DNA of 64,000 bases, from contig LN554846.1 in assembly GCA_000953695.1 (NCBI GenBank), positions 2,674,151-2,738,150 on the forward strand. The letters run 5' to 3'. The notes beneath the pieces were generated by a model that worked only from the letters and a program-made list of their open reading frames with translations, had not been told where the DNA came from and made no database searches. The position numbers and the translations under genes were made by a program. Below, one piece after another: positions 38,823 through 48,790 of this stretch. This DNA comes from Aliivibrio wodanis. Its GTDB lineage: Bacteria; Pseudomonadota; Gammaproteobacteria; Enterobacterales; Vibrionaceae. The stretch's first letter is position 1; each line of letters starts with the position of its first letter.

Positions 38823-38966
38823 ACCTGCATCCTTACCAAATATGAATATCATAGTAATATCCATTATATAAGAATGGTCAATAAACTTTAATTGAGCAAA
38901 TTTTAAATAAAAAAATAGCGACTCAGTTTCCTGCATCGCTATTCTCAATACTGACTTTAGCCGTGG

Positions 38967-39662
38967 TTAGAAATCAAATGCAAATCCAGCAAACCAACCA
39001 TCAACCATTACATTTGCTTGGTTGCTATCAAACTCTTCAAAATAACCAAACTCATGATCCATCACTCGATAACCAACTTTAAATTCAACATCGACAGCAT
39101 CAACAGGAAGAATATATTTAACCCCTGCTTGACCATCCATCGTTCGCGTACCACTGCCACTACCAAAATCATATTGGCCAAAAATATGAAAATGCGTTTT
39201 TGGAATATGGATCGATGCATCTGCATACATATTAATGCCAGTTTCATCAAAACTTTGGTTCACAGGTTTACTGTTATCTACAGAACCGCTTTTATTAAAT
39301 TCACCATTAGTGAATTGTGTCAATGTTAAACCTACATCAAATTGAAGGCCATTAGTCTCTAATAATTTATAATAACCTGTGTAATCAATCTGATCATATT
39401 CAAAACGCTCTGAACGAACAGGCGTATAACGTACTTTTACATTCGGCAAAATTGGGTATGGGTGTTCAAAAGCAACAGAAAATGCTTGTGATGCATCAAC
39501 ATCATTTCTACGAACTGCAGTTTCTTTTGAGCCCACTTTTGCATCTGGGAACCACGCATCGATCTCAATTTTAGTAGTAAATTCCTGCTCTTCTGAATGC
39601 GCTGGTGCAGCCAATAATAAGGCAGTAGAAGCAATAACAGTGGCTAAGGATAATTTGTTCAT
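38967..39662 (-). CDS. TIGR04219 family outer-membrane beta-barrel protein
   Basis: A 231-residue protein with a signal peptide (cleavage after AHS, residue 23). The rest alternates polar and hydrophobic residues as in an outer-membrane barrel and ends with FAGFAFDF, a typical C-terminal beta-signal. The family is known in Vibrio, Shewanella and relatives without a defined role. A Fur-box-like site at 39692-39710 lies in its probable promoter and suggests iron control. Confidence 0.8.
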   Translation of the reverse strand: MNKLSLATVIASTALLLAAPAHSEEQEFTTKIEIDAWFPDAKVGSKETAVRRNDVDASQAFSVAFEHPYPILPNVKVRYTPVRSERFEYDQIDYTGYYKLLETNGLQFDVGLTLTQFTNGEFNKSGSVDNSKPVNQSFDETGINMYADASIHIPKTHFHIFGQYDFGSGSGTRTMDGQAGVKYILPVDAVDVEFKVGYRVMDHEFGYFEEFDSNQANVMVDGWFAGFAFDF

Positions 39663-39691
39663 GCGTAGTCTCCATTTGCGACGCTATTTTA

Positions 39692-39710
39692 GTTCATGAT
39701 TATCATCATA
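39692..39710 (-). promoter_or_regulatory. Fur-box-like palindrome upstream of the TIGR04219 gene
   Basis: The core ATGATTATCAT matches 10 of 11 bases of the Fur consensus core, and about 14 of 19 over the full site. It lies 30-48 nt before the start codon. It falls between a weak -35 and a TAAAAT -10 on the minus strand, where Fur would repress. Confidence 0.4.
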
Positions 39711-39773
39711 AACTATTTAATTTATATATTTATTTTTTCTCTACTTTTATCTTATCGATACGTAGCTTGAATT

Positions 39774-40760
39774 TTAGACATCTAACTCTGTTGGGATCTT
39801 GGCTAATGCTGTTTGCACCACCTCAATACCAGCTCCTGGTTTATGTGCATTTTCACTAATATAACGACGCCACTGGCGAGCACCTGGCATACTTTGAAAT
39901 AAACCTAACATATGGCGTGTAATATGCCCTAAATGTGCACCATTCTCTAATTGACGTTCAATATATGGATACATTGATTCGACAATCTCACTGCGCTTTC
40001 TCACAGGTTTATCACTACCAAAAAGTTGCTGATCAACCTCTGCTAATAAGTAAGGACTCTGATAAGCTTCACGACCAATCATCACACCATCTAGATGGGC
40101 TAAATGTTCTTTCGCTTCATCCAGTGTTTTAATACCGCCATTAACAGCAACTACTAATTGAGGGAAATCTTTTTTAATTTGATACGCACGAGGGTAATCA
40201 AGCGGTGGAATTTCACGGTTTTCTTTAGGGCTTAAGCCACTCAGCCACGCTTTACGAGCATGAATGGTAAATTGATCACAGCCACCCTTCTCATGAACTG
40301 TTGATACGAATTTAGTTAAAAACTCATAACTGTCTTGATCATCAATACCAATACGTGTTTTCACTGTTACCGGAATATCAACAACGGCTTTCATTTCAGC
40401 AATACACTCTGCAACATGCTCAGGCTCAACCATTAGGCAAGCACCAAAACGACCATTTTGAACGCGATCAGATGGACAACCTACATTGAGATTAATTTCA
40501 TCATACCCACGCTCAGCCGCTAATTTTGCACAATGCGCTAAATCTTTTACATTAGAACCACCAAGTTGTAATGCAACAGGATGCTCTTCTTCATTGTAAG
40601 CTAGGAAATCACCTTTACCATGAATAATGGCACCTGTGGTAATCATCTCTGTATACAACAAAGCATGCTCTGATAATTGACGATGGAAATAACGACAGTG
40701 ACGGTCAGTCCAATCAAGCATAGGAGCGACAGAGAAACGTTGTAATGGATAAGAGCTCAT
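39774..40760 (-). CDS. dusA: tRNA-dihydrouridine(20/20a) synthase DusA
   Basis: Reduces uridine to dihydrouridine at positions 20/20a of tRNA using FMN and NADPH. The 328-residue TIM-barrel protein has the catalytic cysteine in [11 protein letters not shown] (Cys95) and the FMN-binding VAVNGGI and GVMIGREAY segments. Length and motifs match E. coli DusA. It diverges from zur with a 190-bp spacer. Confidence 0.96.
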   Translation of the reverse strand: MSSYPLQRFSVAPMLDWTDRHCRYFHRQLSEHALLYTEMITTGAIIHGKGDFLAYNEEEHPVALQLGGSNVKDLAHCAKLAAERGYDEINLNVGCPSDRVQNGRFGACLMVEPEHVAECIAEMKAVVDIPVTVKTRIGIDDQDSYEFLTKFVSTVHEKGGCDQFTIHARKAWLSGLSPKENREIPPLDYPRAYQIKKDFPQLVVAVNGGIKTLDEAKEHLAHLDGVMIGREAYQSPYLLAEVDQQLFGSDKPVRKRSEIVESMYPYIERQLENGAHLGHITRHMLGLFQSMPGARQWRRYISENAHKPGAGIEVVQTALAKIPTELDV

Positions 40761-40950
40761 AGGTACATTCTTTCAGTGATCAAGACCTCAATTCTAACAT
40801 AAGCAGAATATAAACAGCTATCCTATTACTTCTTTTAGTTCAGTATACTGCTAACTTTAAACAGACAATTATTCTTTAAAAGAATAAAGAAAAAAGATAT
40901 CGACTTATGATAAACTGATTTATCTGTTTAATTAATAAGATATCCAACCA

Positions 40951-41400
40951 GTGAATCGTACGCAAAAACAAAAAGTTGAGCAACTTTGCCAACAACGTGG
41001 GGTCAGACTTACTCCACAGCGATTAACGGTTTTAGAGCTGATAATCTCTCATCAAGGAGCTATCAGTGCTTATGATCTTTTAGAACAATTAAAAAAAATA
41101 GAACCTCAGGCAAAGCCTCCAACCATTTATCGTGCATTAGATTTTTTGGTCACTCAGGGTTTCGTACATAAGGTCGAATCTATAAATAGCTATATATCTT
41201 GTTGTGTCATTGGTGAACGGGCTCATTTTTCACAACTGTTCATTTGCCGAACTTGTGATGATGTTATTGAATATCATGATATAAAAATTACAGAACAACT
41301 TACTCAACAGGCTGAGAAAATCGGTTTTGTAATTGAGAACCATATCGTTGAAACTCATGGCACTTGTAGTTCTTGTTTAGATTACAAAGATAAAAATTAA
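40951..41400 (+). CDS. zur: Zinc uptake regulator Zur
   Basis: A 149-residue Fur-family repressor that binds DNA when loaded with zinc. An N-terminal winged helix carries RLTPQRLTVLEL and PPTIYRALDFL. A structural zinc site is formed by Cys99/Cys102 and Cys139/Cys142. Sequence agreement with E. coli Zur is strongest in AISAYDLL, PQAKPPT and GFVHKVES. The start is GTG; only a weak AAGATA precedes it. A predicted target lies in this window at 9706-9727, in front of the zinc operon. Confidence 0.95.
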   Translation: MNRTQKQKVEQLCQQRGVRLTPQRLTVLELIISHQGAISAYDLLEQLKKIEPQAKPPTIYRALDFLVTQGFVHKVESINSYISCCVIGERAHFSQLFICRTCDDVIEYHDIKITEQLTQQAEKIGFVIENHIVETHGTCSSCLDYKDKN

Positions 41401-41426
41401 AATATTACTTAAGGACGTTACCTACC

Positions 41427-41888
41427 ATGCGCGCTGAATTTGTAAACCCATTCTTAGCTTCACTGATCAATGTACTTAAGACGATGGCCTCTATGGAATT
41501 AAAACCACAGAAACCTCGTATTAAGAAAGATGAGATTGCTCGTGGTGATGTATCTGGCTTAATTGGCATGGTTGGCATTCAGAGTAAAGGCTCAATGTCG
41601 ATTACTTTTGACGAACCACTAGCTCTACAAATAATGCAGAATATGCTAGGTGAGCGCCCAAACAGCATTAATGAAGAAGTGACGGATATGGTGGGAGAAA
41701 TCACTAATATGGTCACCGGTGGTGCTAAGCGTATTCTTTCAGAAAGTGGCTTTGAGTTTGATATGGCAACCCCAATGGTTGTTTCAGGTAAAGGCCATAC
41801 AATTACTCATAAATGCGATGGCGCGATTATTATCATGCCTTTTACTTCTGAGTGGGGTAATGCATTTATTGAGATCTGTTTTGAGTAA
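41427..41888 (+). CDS. CheX-like chemotaxis phosphatase
   Basis: A 153-residue protein of the CheC/CheX/FliY class, which dephosphorylates CheY-P. The catalytic pattern D-x3-E-x2-N is complete (Asp87, Glu91, Asn94), with a Pro at 116 about 22 residues on, as in active family members. It stands alone next to zur and not near other chemotaxis genes. Its stop codon is one base upstream of a 19-copy heptamer array. AAGGACG precedes the start. Confidence 0.88.
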   Translation: MRAEFVNPFLASLINVLKTMASMELKPQKPRIKKDEIARGDVSGLIGMVGIQSKGSMSITFDEPLALQIMQNMLGERPNSINEEVTDMVGEITNMVTGGAKRILSESGFEFDMATPMVVSGKGHTITHKCDGAIIIMPFTSEWGNAFIEICFE

Positions 41889-41889
41889 C

Positions 41890-42022
41890 AGAGACTAGAG
41901 ACTAGAGACTAGAGACTAGAGACTAGAGACTAGAGACTAGAGACTAGAGACTAGAGACTAGAGACTAGAGACTAGAGACTAGAGACTAGAGACTAGAGAC
42001 TAGAGACTAGAGACTAGAGACT
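41890..42022 (+). repeat. Tandem heptamer array AGAGACT x19
   Basis: Nineteen uninterrupted identical copies (133 bp) begin one base after the cheX stop codon. No spacers are present, so it is a simple VNTR and not a CRISPR array. Every unit junction contains TAG, so the plus strand is closed in all three frames. Confidence 0.98.
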
Positions 42023-42061
42023 AGAACGCTGCGCTTCTATAAGAGCAAAAGCAAGAACTAA

Positions 42062-42098
42062 AGGATTCAGGATTCAGGATTCAGGATTCAGGATTCAG
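42062..42098 (+). repeat. Tandem heptamer array GGATTCA x5, first locus
   Basis: Five perfect copies plus GG are followed by AAATGATAGAGGTTGATAT. The same unit and nearly the same following sequence occur after leuD at 59093-59157. Confidence 0.97.
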
Positions 42099-42105
42099 GA
42101 AATGA

Positions 42106-42137
42106 TAGAGGTTGATATTTAGGTATCAGCCTTTTTT
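42106..42137 (+). terminator. Terminator following the first GGATTCA array
   Basis: GGTTGATA (42109-42116) pairs with TATCAGCC (42124-42131), with one G-U pair and extra pairs at the base, followed by six T. It probably ends cheX transcription after the arrays. Confidence 0.75.
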
Positions 42138-42168
42138 ATTACCTGTAATATCGATAAATAATAAATAC

Positions 42169-42198
42169 AAAAAGAGCCGACCGAAATCAGCTCTTTTT
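42169..42198 (-). terminator. Terminator of pgi
   Basis: AAAAAGAGC (42169-42177) and GCTCTTTTT (42190-42198) form a 9-bp stem. Read on the minus strand it ends in a T tract about 26 nt after the pgi stop codon. Confidence 0.75.
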
Positions 42199-42223
42199 TT
42201 ATTAATAAACAGAAACTTAATAA

Positions 42224-43876
42224 TTAAGCTTTGTATGCTTTAAATGCGTTGATTAAACCGTTAGTTGAACTATCGTGAGAAGTCACGGCTTTATCGTCAG
42301 CTAGCTCAGGAAGAATTTGGTTAGCCAATTGCTTACCAAGTTCTACGCCCCATTGGTCAAAGCTGAAGATATTCCAAATCACACCTTGTACAAAGATTTT
42401 GTGCTCGTACATTGCAATCAAGTTACCTAGTGTTTTAGGTGTTACTTGCTTAACAAGAATTGAGTTTGTTGGGCGGTTACCTTCAAATACTTTAAACGCA
42501 ACTAGCTCTGCCATTTCTGCTTCTGTTTTACCAGCGGCTGCAAATTCAGCACGAACAGTCTCTTCTATTTTACCGAATGCTAACGCTTCTGTTTGTGCGA
42601 AGAAGTTAGACATCAGTTTCTGGTGGTGATCACCCACTTGGTTATGGCTGATTGCAGGCGCAATAAAATCACAAGGAATTAATTTTGTACCTTGGTGAAT
42701 CAATTGGTAGAACGCGTGTTGGCCATTTGTACCAGGTTCGCCCCAAATGATTGGACCCGTTTGGTAATCAACAGGATTACCGTTACGGTCTACACATTTA
42801 CCATTTGATTCCATGTTGCCTTGTTGGAAGTACGCGGCAAAACGGTGTAGATACTGATCGTATGGAAGAATTGATTCTGATTCAGCACCGTGGAAGTTGT
42901 TATACCATAGGCCAATAAGTGCAAGAATAACAGGCACGTTATTTTCAAGATCCGTATTAGCAAAATGATTATCCACTTCATGAGCACCTTCAAGAAGCTC
43001 AACAAAGTTATCAAAACCAACCGCTAGTGCAATTGAAAGACCGATTGCTGACCATAAAGAATAACGACCGCCAACCCAATCCCAGAACTCAAACATATTA
43101 TCTGTATCGATACCAAACTCAGACACTGATGGTGCATTAGTTGATAGTGCAGCAAAGTGTTTAGCAACATGGGCTTGATCGCCAGCTTCAGCTAAGAACC
43201 AATCACGAGCACTGTGTGCATTCGTCATTGTTTCTTGTGTTGTGAATGTTTTAGATGCGATTAAAAATAACGTTGTCTCAGGGTTCAATGGCTTCAAAGT
43301 TTCAACAATGTGTGTACCATCAACGTTTGAAACAAAGTGCATGTTTAAACGTGTTTTATATGGTGCTAATGCTTCAGAAACCATATATGGACCAAGATCT
43401 GAACCACCAATACCGATGTTTACGATATCTGTAATTTCTTTACCTGTGTAACCTTTCCACTCACCAGAAATTAAACGCTCTGTGAAGCCTTTCATTTTTT
43501 CTAGTACTGCATTAACAGCAGGCATTACGTCTTCACCATCAACGATTACCGGAGTGTTGCTACGGTTACGAAGTGCTGTATGAAGAACTGAACGATCTTC
43601 GGTTTTATTGATTTTCTCACCGTTAAACATCGCATTAATTGCTGAAGACAATTCAGTTTGTTCAGCTAGTGCGAACAGTTTTTTCATTGTCTCTTCAGTA
43701 ACTAAGTTCTTAGAGAAATCCACTAGAATGTCTTGGCCAAACGTTGTTGAAAATTTATCAAAACGTTGTGCATCCGCAGCGAATAGATCAGATAGGCTGA
43801 AATTTTGTGCTGTTTCAAAGTGTGCAGTTAAGTCTGCCCACGCTTGAGTTTCTGTTGGGTTGATGTTTTTTAACAT
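42224..43876 (-). CDS. pgi: Glucose-6-phosphate isomerase
   Basis: Interconverts glucose-6-phosphate and fructose-6-phosphate in glycolysis and gluconeogenesis. The 550 residues match the bacterial Pgi length. Visible signatures include the sugar-phosphate region [21 protein letters not shown], the PGI signature near [12 protein letters not shown], and the catalytic Glu in GGRYS.../GNMESNGK. Transcribed alone, with 218 bp of upstream sequence before the preceding gene. Confidence 0.97.
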   Translation of the reverse strand: MLKNINPTETQAWADLTAHFETAQNFSLSDLFAADAQRFDKFSTTFGQDILVDFSKNLVTEETMKKLFALAEQTELSSAINAMFNGEKINKTEDRSVLHTALRNRSNTPVIVDGEDVMPAVNAVLEKMKGFTERLISGEWKGYTGKEITDIVNIGIGGSDLGPYMVSEALAPYKTRLNMHFVSNVDGTHIVETLKPLNPETTLFLIASKTFTTQETMTNAHSARDWFLAEAGDQAHVAKHFAALSTNAPSVSEFGIDTDNMFEFWDWVGGRYSLWSAIGLSIALAVGFDNFVELLEGAHEVDNHFANTDLENNVPVILALIGLWYNNFHGAESESILPYDQYLHRFAAYFQQGNMESNGKCVDRNGNPVDYQTGPIIWGEPGTNGQHAFYQLIHQGTKLIPCDFIAPAISHNQVGDHHQKLMSNFFAQTEALAFGKIEETVRAEFAAAGKTEAEMAELVAFKVFEGNRPTNSILVKQVTPKTLGNLIAMYEHKIFVQGVIWNIFSFDQWGVELGKQLANQILPELADDKAVTSHDSSTNGLINAFKAYKA

Positions 43877-44094
43877 GGTAAAAATATCCCGTGTAGTAGG
43901 TTTGTTGGTTCAAAAATAAATTTCTGAACTCCCCGTTTATACGAATCTAAAAAATATGGTGAACTTTATATATTATGACCAAAACTACGCTCACCCTTTT
44001 TGAGTTAGGTCACATTAAAACTTCTATAAGTGAACATTATCACTATCAAGGCAACAGAACTCTAGTGTTGAGATCATTATTGTGGCGAAAAGAA

Positions 44095-45318
44095 TTAGAA
44101 TGGTTGATTAATCATCACTCTAAATAAACTTTCTTCGTTTCCCCATGCCATTTCTGTTCGTACCACAATCCCTTCAACTTGAAAACGTATCGCACCGCCT
44201 GCACTCCACTTCATATCTTCATGTAATGTCGATAACGAGAAATCATTTGCAACCCGTCCGACATCTACAAACGCGACCCATTGCCACCAAGGCACATCAT
44301 AAAGATTAAAAATAGGCCACTCTTCTAATGGCTGCCAATCCGGCATAACTCGATATTCTGCTGAATAATGAATGGCTGAACGACCATGAAAACGACCACC
44401 ACCAAAACTACGTAAACGATATAAACCGCCTAACCTTATTCCTGCATATTCTGGGGCAGAATGTTGCTCATTTTGCCAACTAGGAGTATCTGCCACATAA
44501 AAATCTAAGGCCACAACTTGTTTATTAATTACCTCACCTAAATTACCTAAATCAAAGAATGCACTCTGTTGAAACTCCCATGTCCACCATCTTTCTTGAG
44601 AGTTGGTTTCTGGAGAATAGGTAATATCAAGTTCAGTACGAGCTCCATGAGTGGTGTTTCTCACGCTATTTCGATTATCCCAATCAAGGTTAACTTTCAT
44701 TCCCCAGTTGGAACCAGGCTCATTCCAATTCGAGACATTAGATAAGTGACGAGAATAGTAGAAAGGACTGAACTCAATGCTACTCACACCACTTTCAAAT
44801 GGGTTGTAATTTTTAACTTTACGTTCAGGAAGATAAGCGGCTTGCGCACCTATTTTTTCACCATTACCAATTGGTAGTACGTAATTTGCACTCAAATGAT
44901 ATTGTGCTTCTAGGCTATCTGTAAATAATCGGTCATTAACTGATGAATCATTATTCCCTGCCGAACCAATGTAATAATCCATATCTTTAAAATTGGCATT
45001 ATAAGCATTTGCTCCAACTAACCATGAGTGACCAATTTGTACATTATTGGCCGATAAATAACTCATGTAGGAACCTTTTGTCGAATAAAACCCAGCGGCA
45101 AATAAAGAAGCTTGAGGCTGGCCGACTCCTTTCATTACACCAGCAACACCCACCGTAGTGCCTAGGCTCTCTGATGAGAACATAAAAGGAACCATTGCTG
45201 TCTCAGGTAAAGAAGTAGGCCAAATACTATTTTCGGCCATTACAGTGTTAATGCCTGAAAACGGTGAAATAAGAAAAAGCGCTAGTCCAGTAGCGCTTTT
45301 TAAAAAAAATGAACTCAA
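44095..45318 (-). CDS. BamA/TamA (Omp85) family outer-membrane protein without POTRA domains
   Basis: A 407-residue barrel protein with a signal peptide (about 1-28) and a surface-antigen D15-type barrel. It contains RLRSFGGGRFHGRSA (the RGF-type region), YSAEYRVMP and a C-terminal strand ending NQPF. It is too short to hold POTRA domains and so is a barrel-only member, such as the patatin-linked or lipase-like relatives; role unknown. The start is TTG with GAGG seven nt upstream; no other in-frame start precedes the signal peptide. It lies 12 nt after alr in a dnaB-alr operon. Confidence 0.78.
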   Translation of the reverse strand: MSSFFLKSATGLALFLISPFSGINTVMAENSIWPTSLPETAMVPFMFSSESLGTTVGVAGVMKGVGQPQASLFAAGFYSTKGSYMSYLSANNVQIGHSWLVGANAYNANFKDMDYYIGSAGNNDSSVNDRLFTDSLEAQYHLSANYVLPIGNGEKIGAQAAYLPERKVKNYNPFESGVSSIEFSPFYYSRHLSNVSNWNEPGSNWGMKVNLDWDNRNSVRNTTHGARTELDITYSPETNSQERWWTWEFQQSAFFDLGNLGEVINKQVVALDFYVADTPSWQNEQHSAPEYAGIRLGGLYRLRSFGGGRFHGRSAIHYSAEYRVMPDWQPLEEWPIFNLYDVPWWQWVAFVDVGRVANDFSLSTLHEDMKWSAGGAIRFQVEGIVVRTEMAWGNEESLFRVMINQPF

Positions 45319-45330
45319 TTATGGCCTCAT

Positions 45331-46413
45331 TTAGGTATATTGCATCTTCACTCGTGACGTCAATTTAGTCACCAATTCATAAGCTATGGTTCCAATATGC
45401 TCTGCAACTTCTTCAGCGGGAAGTTCTTTTCCCCACAAAGTAGCTTCATCACCCACGCTATCTTGAGCTTCTGGTCCCAAATCAACCGTTAACATATCCA
45501 TTGAGACTCGACCTGCAATTGGAACTTTGCGTCCATTGACAAATACTGGAGTACCATTAGGTGCTGTTCGCGGATAGCCATCACCATAGCCAATGGCAAT
45601 CACACCAATTTTAGTATCTTGCTGACTCGTCCATATTCCACCATAACCAACACTCTCACCGGCTTTAACATCACGTACTGCGATCAAATGAGAGGTAAGA
45701 GTCATGGTAGGCAAATAACCTAGTTCTTGTGCTGATTGTCCAGCAAATGGAGAAACACCATACATAATAATACCAGGACGAACCCAATCTAATTGACTAT
45801 CAGGCCACGCAAGTAATCCAGCAGAAGCCGCTAATGAGCGCTCTCCCTTACACCCTTTAGTTAATGACATAAAGGTATCAATTTGCTCAATTGTTACTGA
45901 ACTTTCAAGTTCATCAGCACAACCAAAATGGCTCATGTAACGCAGCGGCTTAGCTACATTTTTACAAGCATGAAGACGCTCAACGTACTCTTGATATTCT
46001 TCAGGACGAATACCTAAACGATGCATTCCTGAATCTACTTTCAACCAAACAACGACAGGACCTTCCAATTCTGCCGCTTCAAGCGCTTCAAGTTGCTCTT
46101 TGCAATGAACCGCAGTTTGAATGTTATTAGTCACTAAAATAGGTAAGTCACCGGCAGAATAAAACCCTTCAAGCAGGAGAACTTGTTTTACAATACCACC
46201 AGCACGAAGTTGTAATGCCTCTTCAATACGAGCGACACCAAAAGCATCAGCATCGTTAGCACTCTTTGCTATATTTAGCAATCCATGGCCATACCCATTT
46301 GCTTTTACAACAGCAAGCACCTTGCTATGGGGTGCCTGTTGTTTAATTTTCTTCAAATTATGGATTAACGCAGACATATTAATTTGCGCTGAGGCCGCTT
46401 TCATATAACTCAT
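45331..46413 (-). CDS. alr: Alanine racemase
   Basis: PLP enzyme that makes D-alanine for peptidoglycan. The 360-residue protein has the PLP lysine in [10 protein letters not shown] (Lys37) and the C-terminal catalytic region [17 protein letters not shown] lies before the ATG at 46413. It starts 9 nt after the dnaB stop codon and is followed by the Omp85-like gene. Confidence 0.96.
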   Translation of the reverse strand: MSYMKAASAQINMSALIHNLKKIKQQAPHSKVLAVVKANGYGHGLLNIAKSANDADAFGVARIEEALQLRAGGIVKQVLLLEGFYSAGDLPILVTNNIQTAVHCKEQLEALEAAELEGPVVVWLKVDSGMHRLGIRPEEYQEYVERLHACKNVAKPLRYMSHFGCADELESSVTIEQIDTFMSLTKGCKGERSLAASAGLLAWPDSQLDWVRPGIIMYGVSPFAGQSAQELGYLPTMTLTSHLIAVRDVKAGESVGYGGIWTSQQDTKIGVIAIGYGDGYPRTAPNGTPVFVNGRKVPIAGRVSMDMLTVDLGPEAQDSVGDEATLWGKELPAEEVAEHIGTIAYELVTKLTSRVKMQYT

Positions 46414-46422
46414 GATCTAGCC

Positions 46423-47820
46423 TTATTCATCATCAAACGCAGGTCCTGCGTAATTATCAAAACGTGAGAACTGACCTTGGAATGTCAAACTGACTGAACC
46501 AATTGGGCCGTTACGTTGTTTACCTAAAATAATCTCAGCAATCCCTTTACGGTTACTTTCTGGGTTATAAACCTCATCACGGTAAATAAACATGATTAAA
46601 TCGGCATCTTGCTCGATCGCTCCCGATTCACGAAGATCCGAGTTAATTGGGCGTTTATCAGCACGTTGCTCCAGGGAACGGTTCAACTGAGACAGAGCTA
46701 CAACTGGAACATTCAATTCTTTCGCTAATGCTTTTAAAGAACGAGATATTTCTGAAATTTCTTGAGTACGATTATCTTGCATTCCAGGAACGCGCATTAG
46801 TTGAAGATAATCTATCATGATCATGCTCAAACCACCCGACTCACGGGCAACACGACGAGCACGCGAACGCAGCTCTGTTGGGGTAAGCCCTGAACTGTCA
46901 TCAATAAACATATTTTTCTTTTGGGTCAAAATACCCATAGTAGACGAGATACGCGCCCAATCTTCATCATCCAATTGCCCAGTACGAATTTTGGTTTGAT
47001 CTACACGAGACATAGATGCCAACATACGCATCATCAATTGTTCTGCGGGCATCTCTAGCGAGAAAATAAGCACTGGTTTATCTTGATCCATTGCGGCATT
47101 TTCACATAAGTTCATCGCAAAGGTGGTTTTACCCATCGATGGACGTGCTGCAACAATAATTAAATCTGACCCTTGCAAACCTGCAGTTTTCTTATTTAAA
47201 TCAGTAAAACCAGTGGATACACCTGTGACACCATCTTGTGGCGTTTGATATAGAAGCTCAATTCGTTCTAATGTCCGCTCAAGAATCGTGTCTACAGTTT
47301 GTGGGCCTTCATTCTCAGTAGTACGCTCTTCTGCGATGGCAAATACTTTACTCTCTGCCATATCAAGTAAATCTTCAGACGTTCGTCCTTGAGGATCATA
47401 ACCTGCATCAGCAATTTCATTCGCAACACCAATCAAATTACGAACCATGGCACGTTCACGAACAATATCTGCATACGCATTAATGTTTGCCGCACTTGGG
47501 GTGTTTTTTACAAGATCGGCTAGATAGGCAAAGCCACCAACAGAGTCTAATTTTTCATGACGTTCAAGATGCTCAGATAAGGTAATTAAATCCAAAGGCA
47601 TACTATTTTCTAGGATGGACTTAAGTGACTCAAAAATCAGTCTGTGCGGTCGGCTATAAAAATCACCCGCGACCACTTTTTCTGCAACAGAATCCCAACG
47701 CTCATTATCAAGAAGTAGGCCACCAAGTACTGATTGCTCTGCCTCTAATGAATGCGGTGGTACTTTTAATGCATCAACTTGTGCATCATGTTTGCGGTTT
47801 TGATTTCGATTATCAGCCAT
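46423..47820 (-). CDS. dnaB: Replicative DNA helicase DnaB
   Basis: Hexameric 5'-3' helicase of the replication fork. The 465 residues comprise an N-terminal DnaG/DnaC-interacting helical domain (about 20-125) and a RecA-like ATPase domain from about 195, with Walker A ARPSMGKT (225-232), Walker B MIMIDYLQLM and the arginine-finger region KQRNGPIG. No intein is present. First gene of dnaB-alr-Omp85, as in other Vibrio for the first two genes. Confidence 0.97.
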   Translation of the reverse strand: MADNRNQNRKHDAQVDALKVPPHSLEAEQSVLGGLLLDNERWDSVAEKVVAGDFYSRPHRLIFESLKSILENSMPLDLITLSEHLERHEKLDSVGGFAYLADLVKNTPSAANINAYADIVRERAMVRNLIGVANEIADAGYDPQGRTSEDLLDMAESKVFAIAEERTTENEGPQTVDTILERTLERIELLYQTPQDGVTGVSTGFTDLNKKTAGLQGSDLIIVAARPSMGKTTFAMNLCENAAMDQDKPVLIFSLEMPAEQLMMRMLASMSRVDQTKIRTGQLDDEDWARISSTMGILTQKKNMFIDDSSGLTPTELRSRARRVARESGGLSMIMIDYLQLMRVPGMQDNRTQEISEISRSLKALAKELNVPVVALSQLNRSLEQRADKRPINSDLRESGAIEQDADLIMFIYRDEVYNPESNRKGIAEIILGKQRNGPIGSVSLTFQGQFSRFDNYAGPAFDDE

Positions 47821-47998
47821 TACTACTTTTCACCATCCTAAATTTAGCTCTACATTATAACCAAAAGAAACATGGATGAAATAACAATCCTTCTATAGCA
47901 ACCTAACCATTCTAAAAATAAAGATTTTGACTCAAATTTAACTCATGAATGTAATAAAATACTTATACTAGCTGCTATCTTTTTTTTAAGGTTGATAC

Positions 47999-48757
47999 GT
48001 GTTACAGAAAATATTACTTACAGGGCTGATCGCAATCAGTACATCTGCCTATGCAAGCGACATTGAAAACACGGATATGTCCCTCCCTTCACCATGGGAA
48101 AGCCAAGTAGAATTTGGCTACCAATCAAATAGTGGTAACAGTGATTCCCAGTCACTCAATAGTCGATTTGAAGGCAGCTATACATCTGGGCAACACCGTC
48201 ATACGGGGGAGGTAAAATATTATTTATCAGAAAAAAATGGAGAAGCAGATAAAGACCAGCTCAGTATTAATCTGCAAAGTGACTATAAAATAAGCCCTGA
48301 TTATTATTTATATGCCAACTTTAAAGGCCTAAACACTCAATATAGTGCTTATTTTAATGATTATACCCTCTCTGGTGGTATGGGTTATCAAGCAAGTAAT
48401 ACTGACGATCTCCTGCTTGAGTTAGAGCTAGGCCCTGGTTATCGTTATCAAAATCCAAATTTAGATGAAATTGATGATGATGATTTGATCTTCCCTGAAA
48501 CGGTCAAAGAAGTGATTTTGCGAGGAAATATCAATTTATCTTGGCAAGCATTAGATAATTTAACGCTTGCGGGAGAAGTAACAATCACAACAGGAACAAG
48601 TAATACTCGTGTGGATTCTGAAGTAAGTGCCACGAATAATATTACTGATGAGATAGCCCTGAAAATAGCACAATCTCAACAGTATCTTGATCGTGTACCT
48701 CCAGGGCTTAGTCAAACAGATTCAGTCTTGAGTATTAATCTGCTCTTTTCTTTCTAA
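47999..48757 (+). CDS. DUF481 family outer-membrane protein
   Basis: A 252-residue protein with a signal peptide (cleavage near AYAS, residue 20) and a DUF481 (YdiY-like) barrel beginning with WESQVEFGYQSNSGNSDSQS. The C-terminus ends SINLLFSF, a beta-signal. Function is unknown. The start is GTG with TAAGG 8-10 nt upstream. It diverges from dnaB and converges on the RND efflux gene. Confidence 0.82.
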   Translation: MLQKILLTGLIAISTSAYASDIENTDMSLPSPWESQVEFGYQSNSGNSDSQSLNSRFEGSYTSGQHRHTGEVKYYLSEKNGEADKDQLSINLQSDYKISPDYYLYANFKGLNTQYSAYFNDYTLSGGMGYQASNTDDLLLELELGPGYRYQNPNLDEIDDDDLIFPETVKEVILRGNINLSWQALDNLTLAGEVTITTGTSNTRVDSEVSATNNITDEIALKIAQSQQYLDRVPPGLSQTDSVLSINLLFSF

Positions 48758-48790
48758 TAAGAGAACTTGTAATCTGATATTAAAGCCGTA

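Larger units (their letters stand above)
41889..42223. other. Intergenic region of heptamer arrays and terminators between cheX and pgi
   Basis: This 335-bp gap between convergent genes holds AGAGACT x19, a 39-bp unique segment, GGATTCA x5, a plus-strand terminator (42106-42137) and the pgi terminator (42169-42198). I see no gene in it. Confidence 0.9.

Noticed and set aside
41890-42098. CRISPR-like appearance of regular repeats
   Set aside because: Units are 7 bp and contiguous with no spacers, and no cas genes are nearby. These are simple tandem repeats.
47625-47879. 84-codon plus-strand frame overlapping the dnaB start
   Set aside because: It is antisense to dnaB over most of its length and has no recognisable features.
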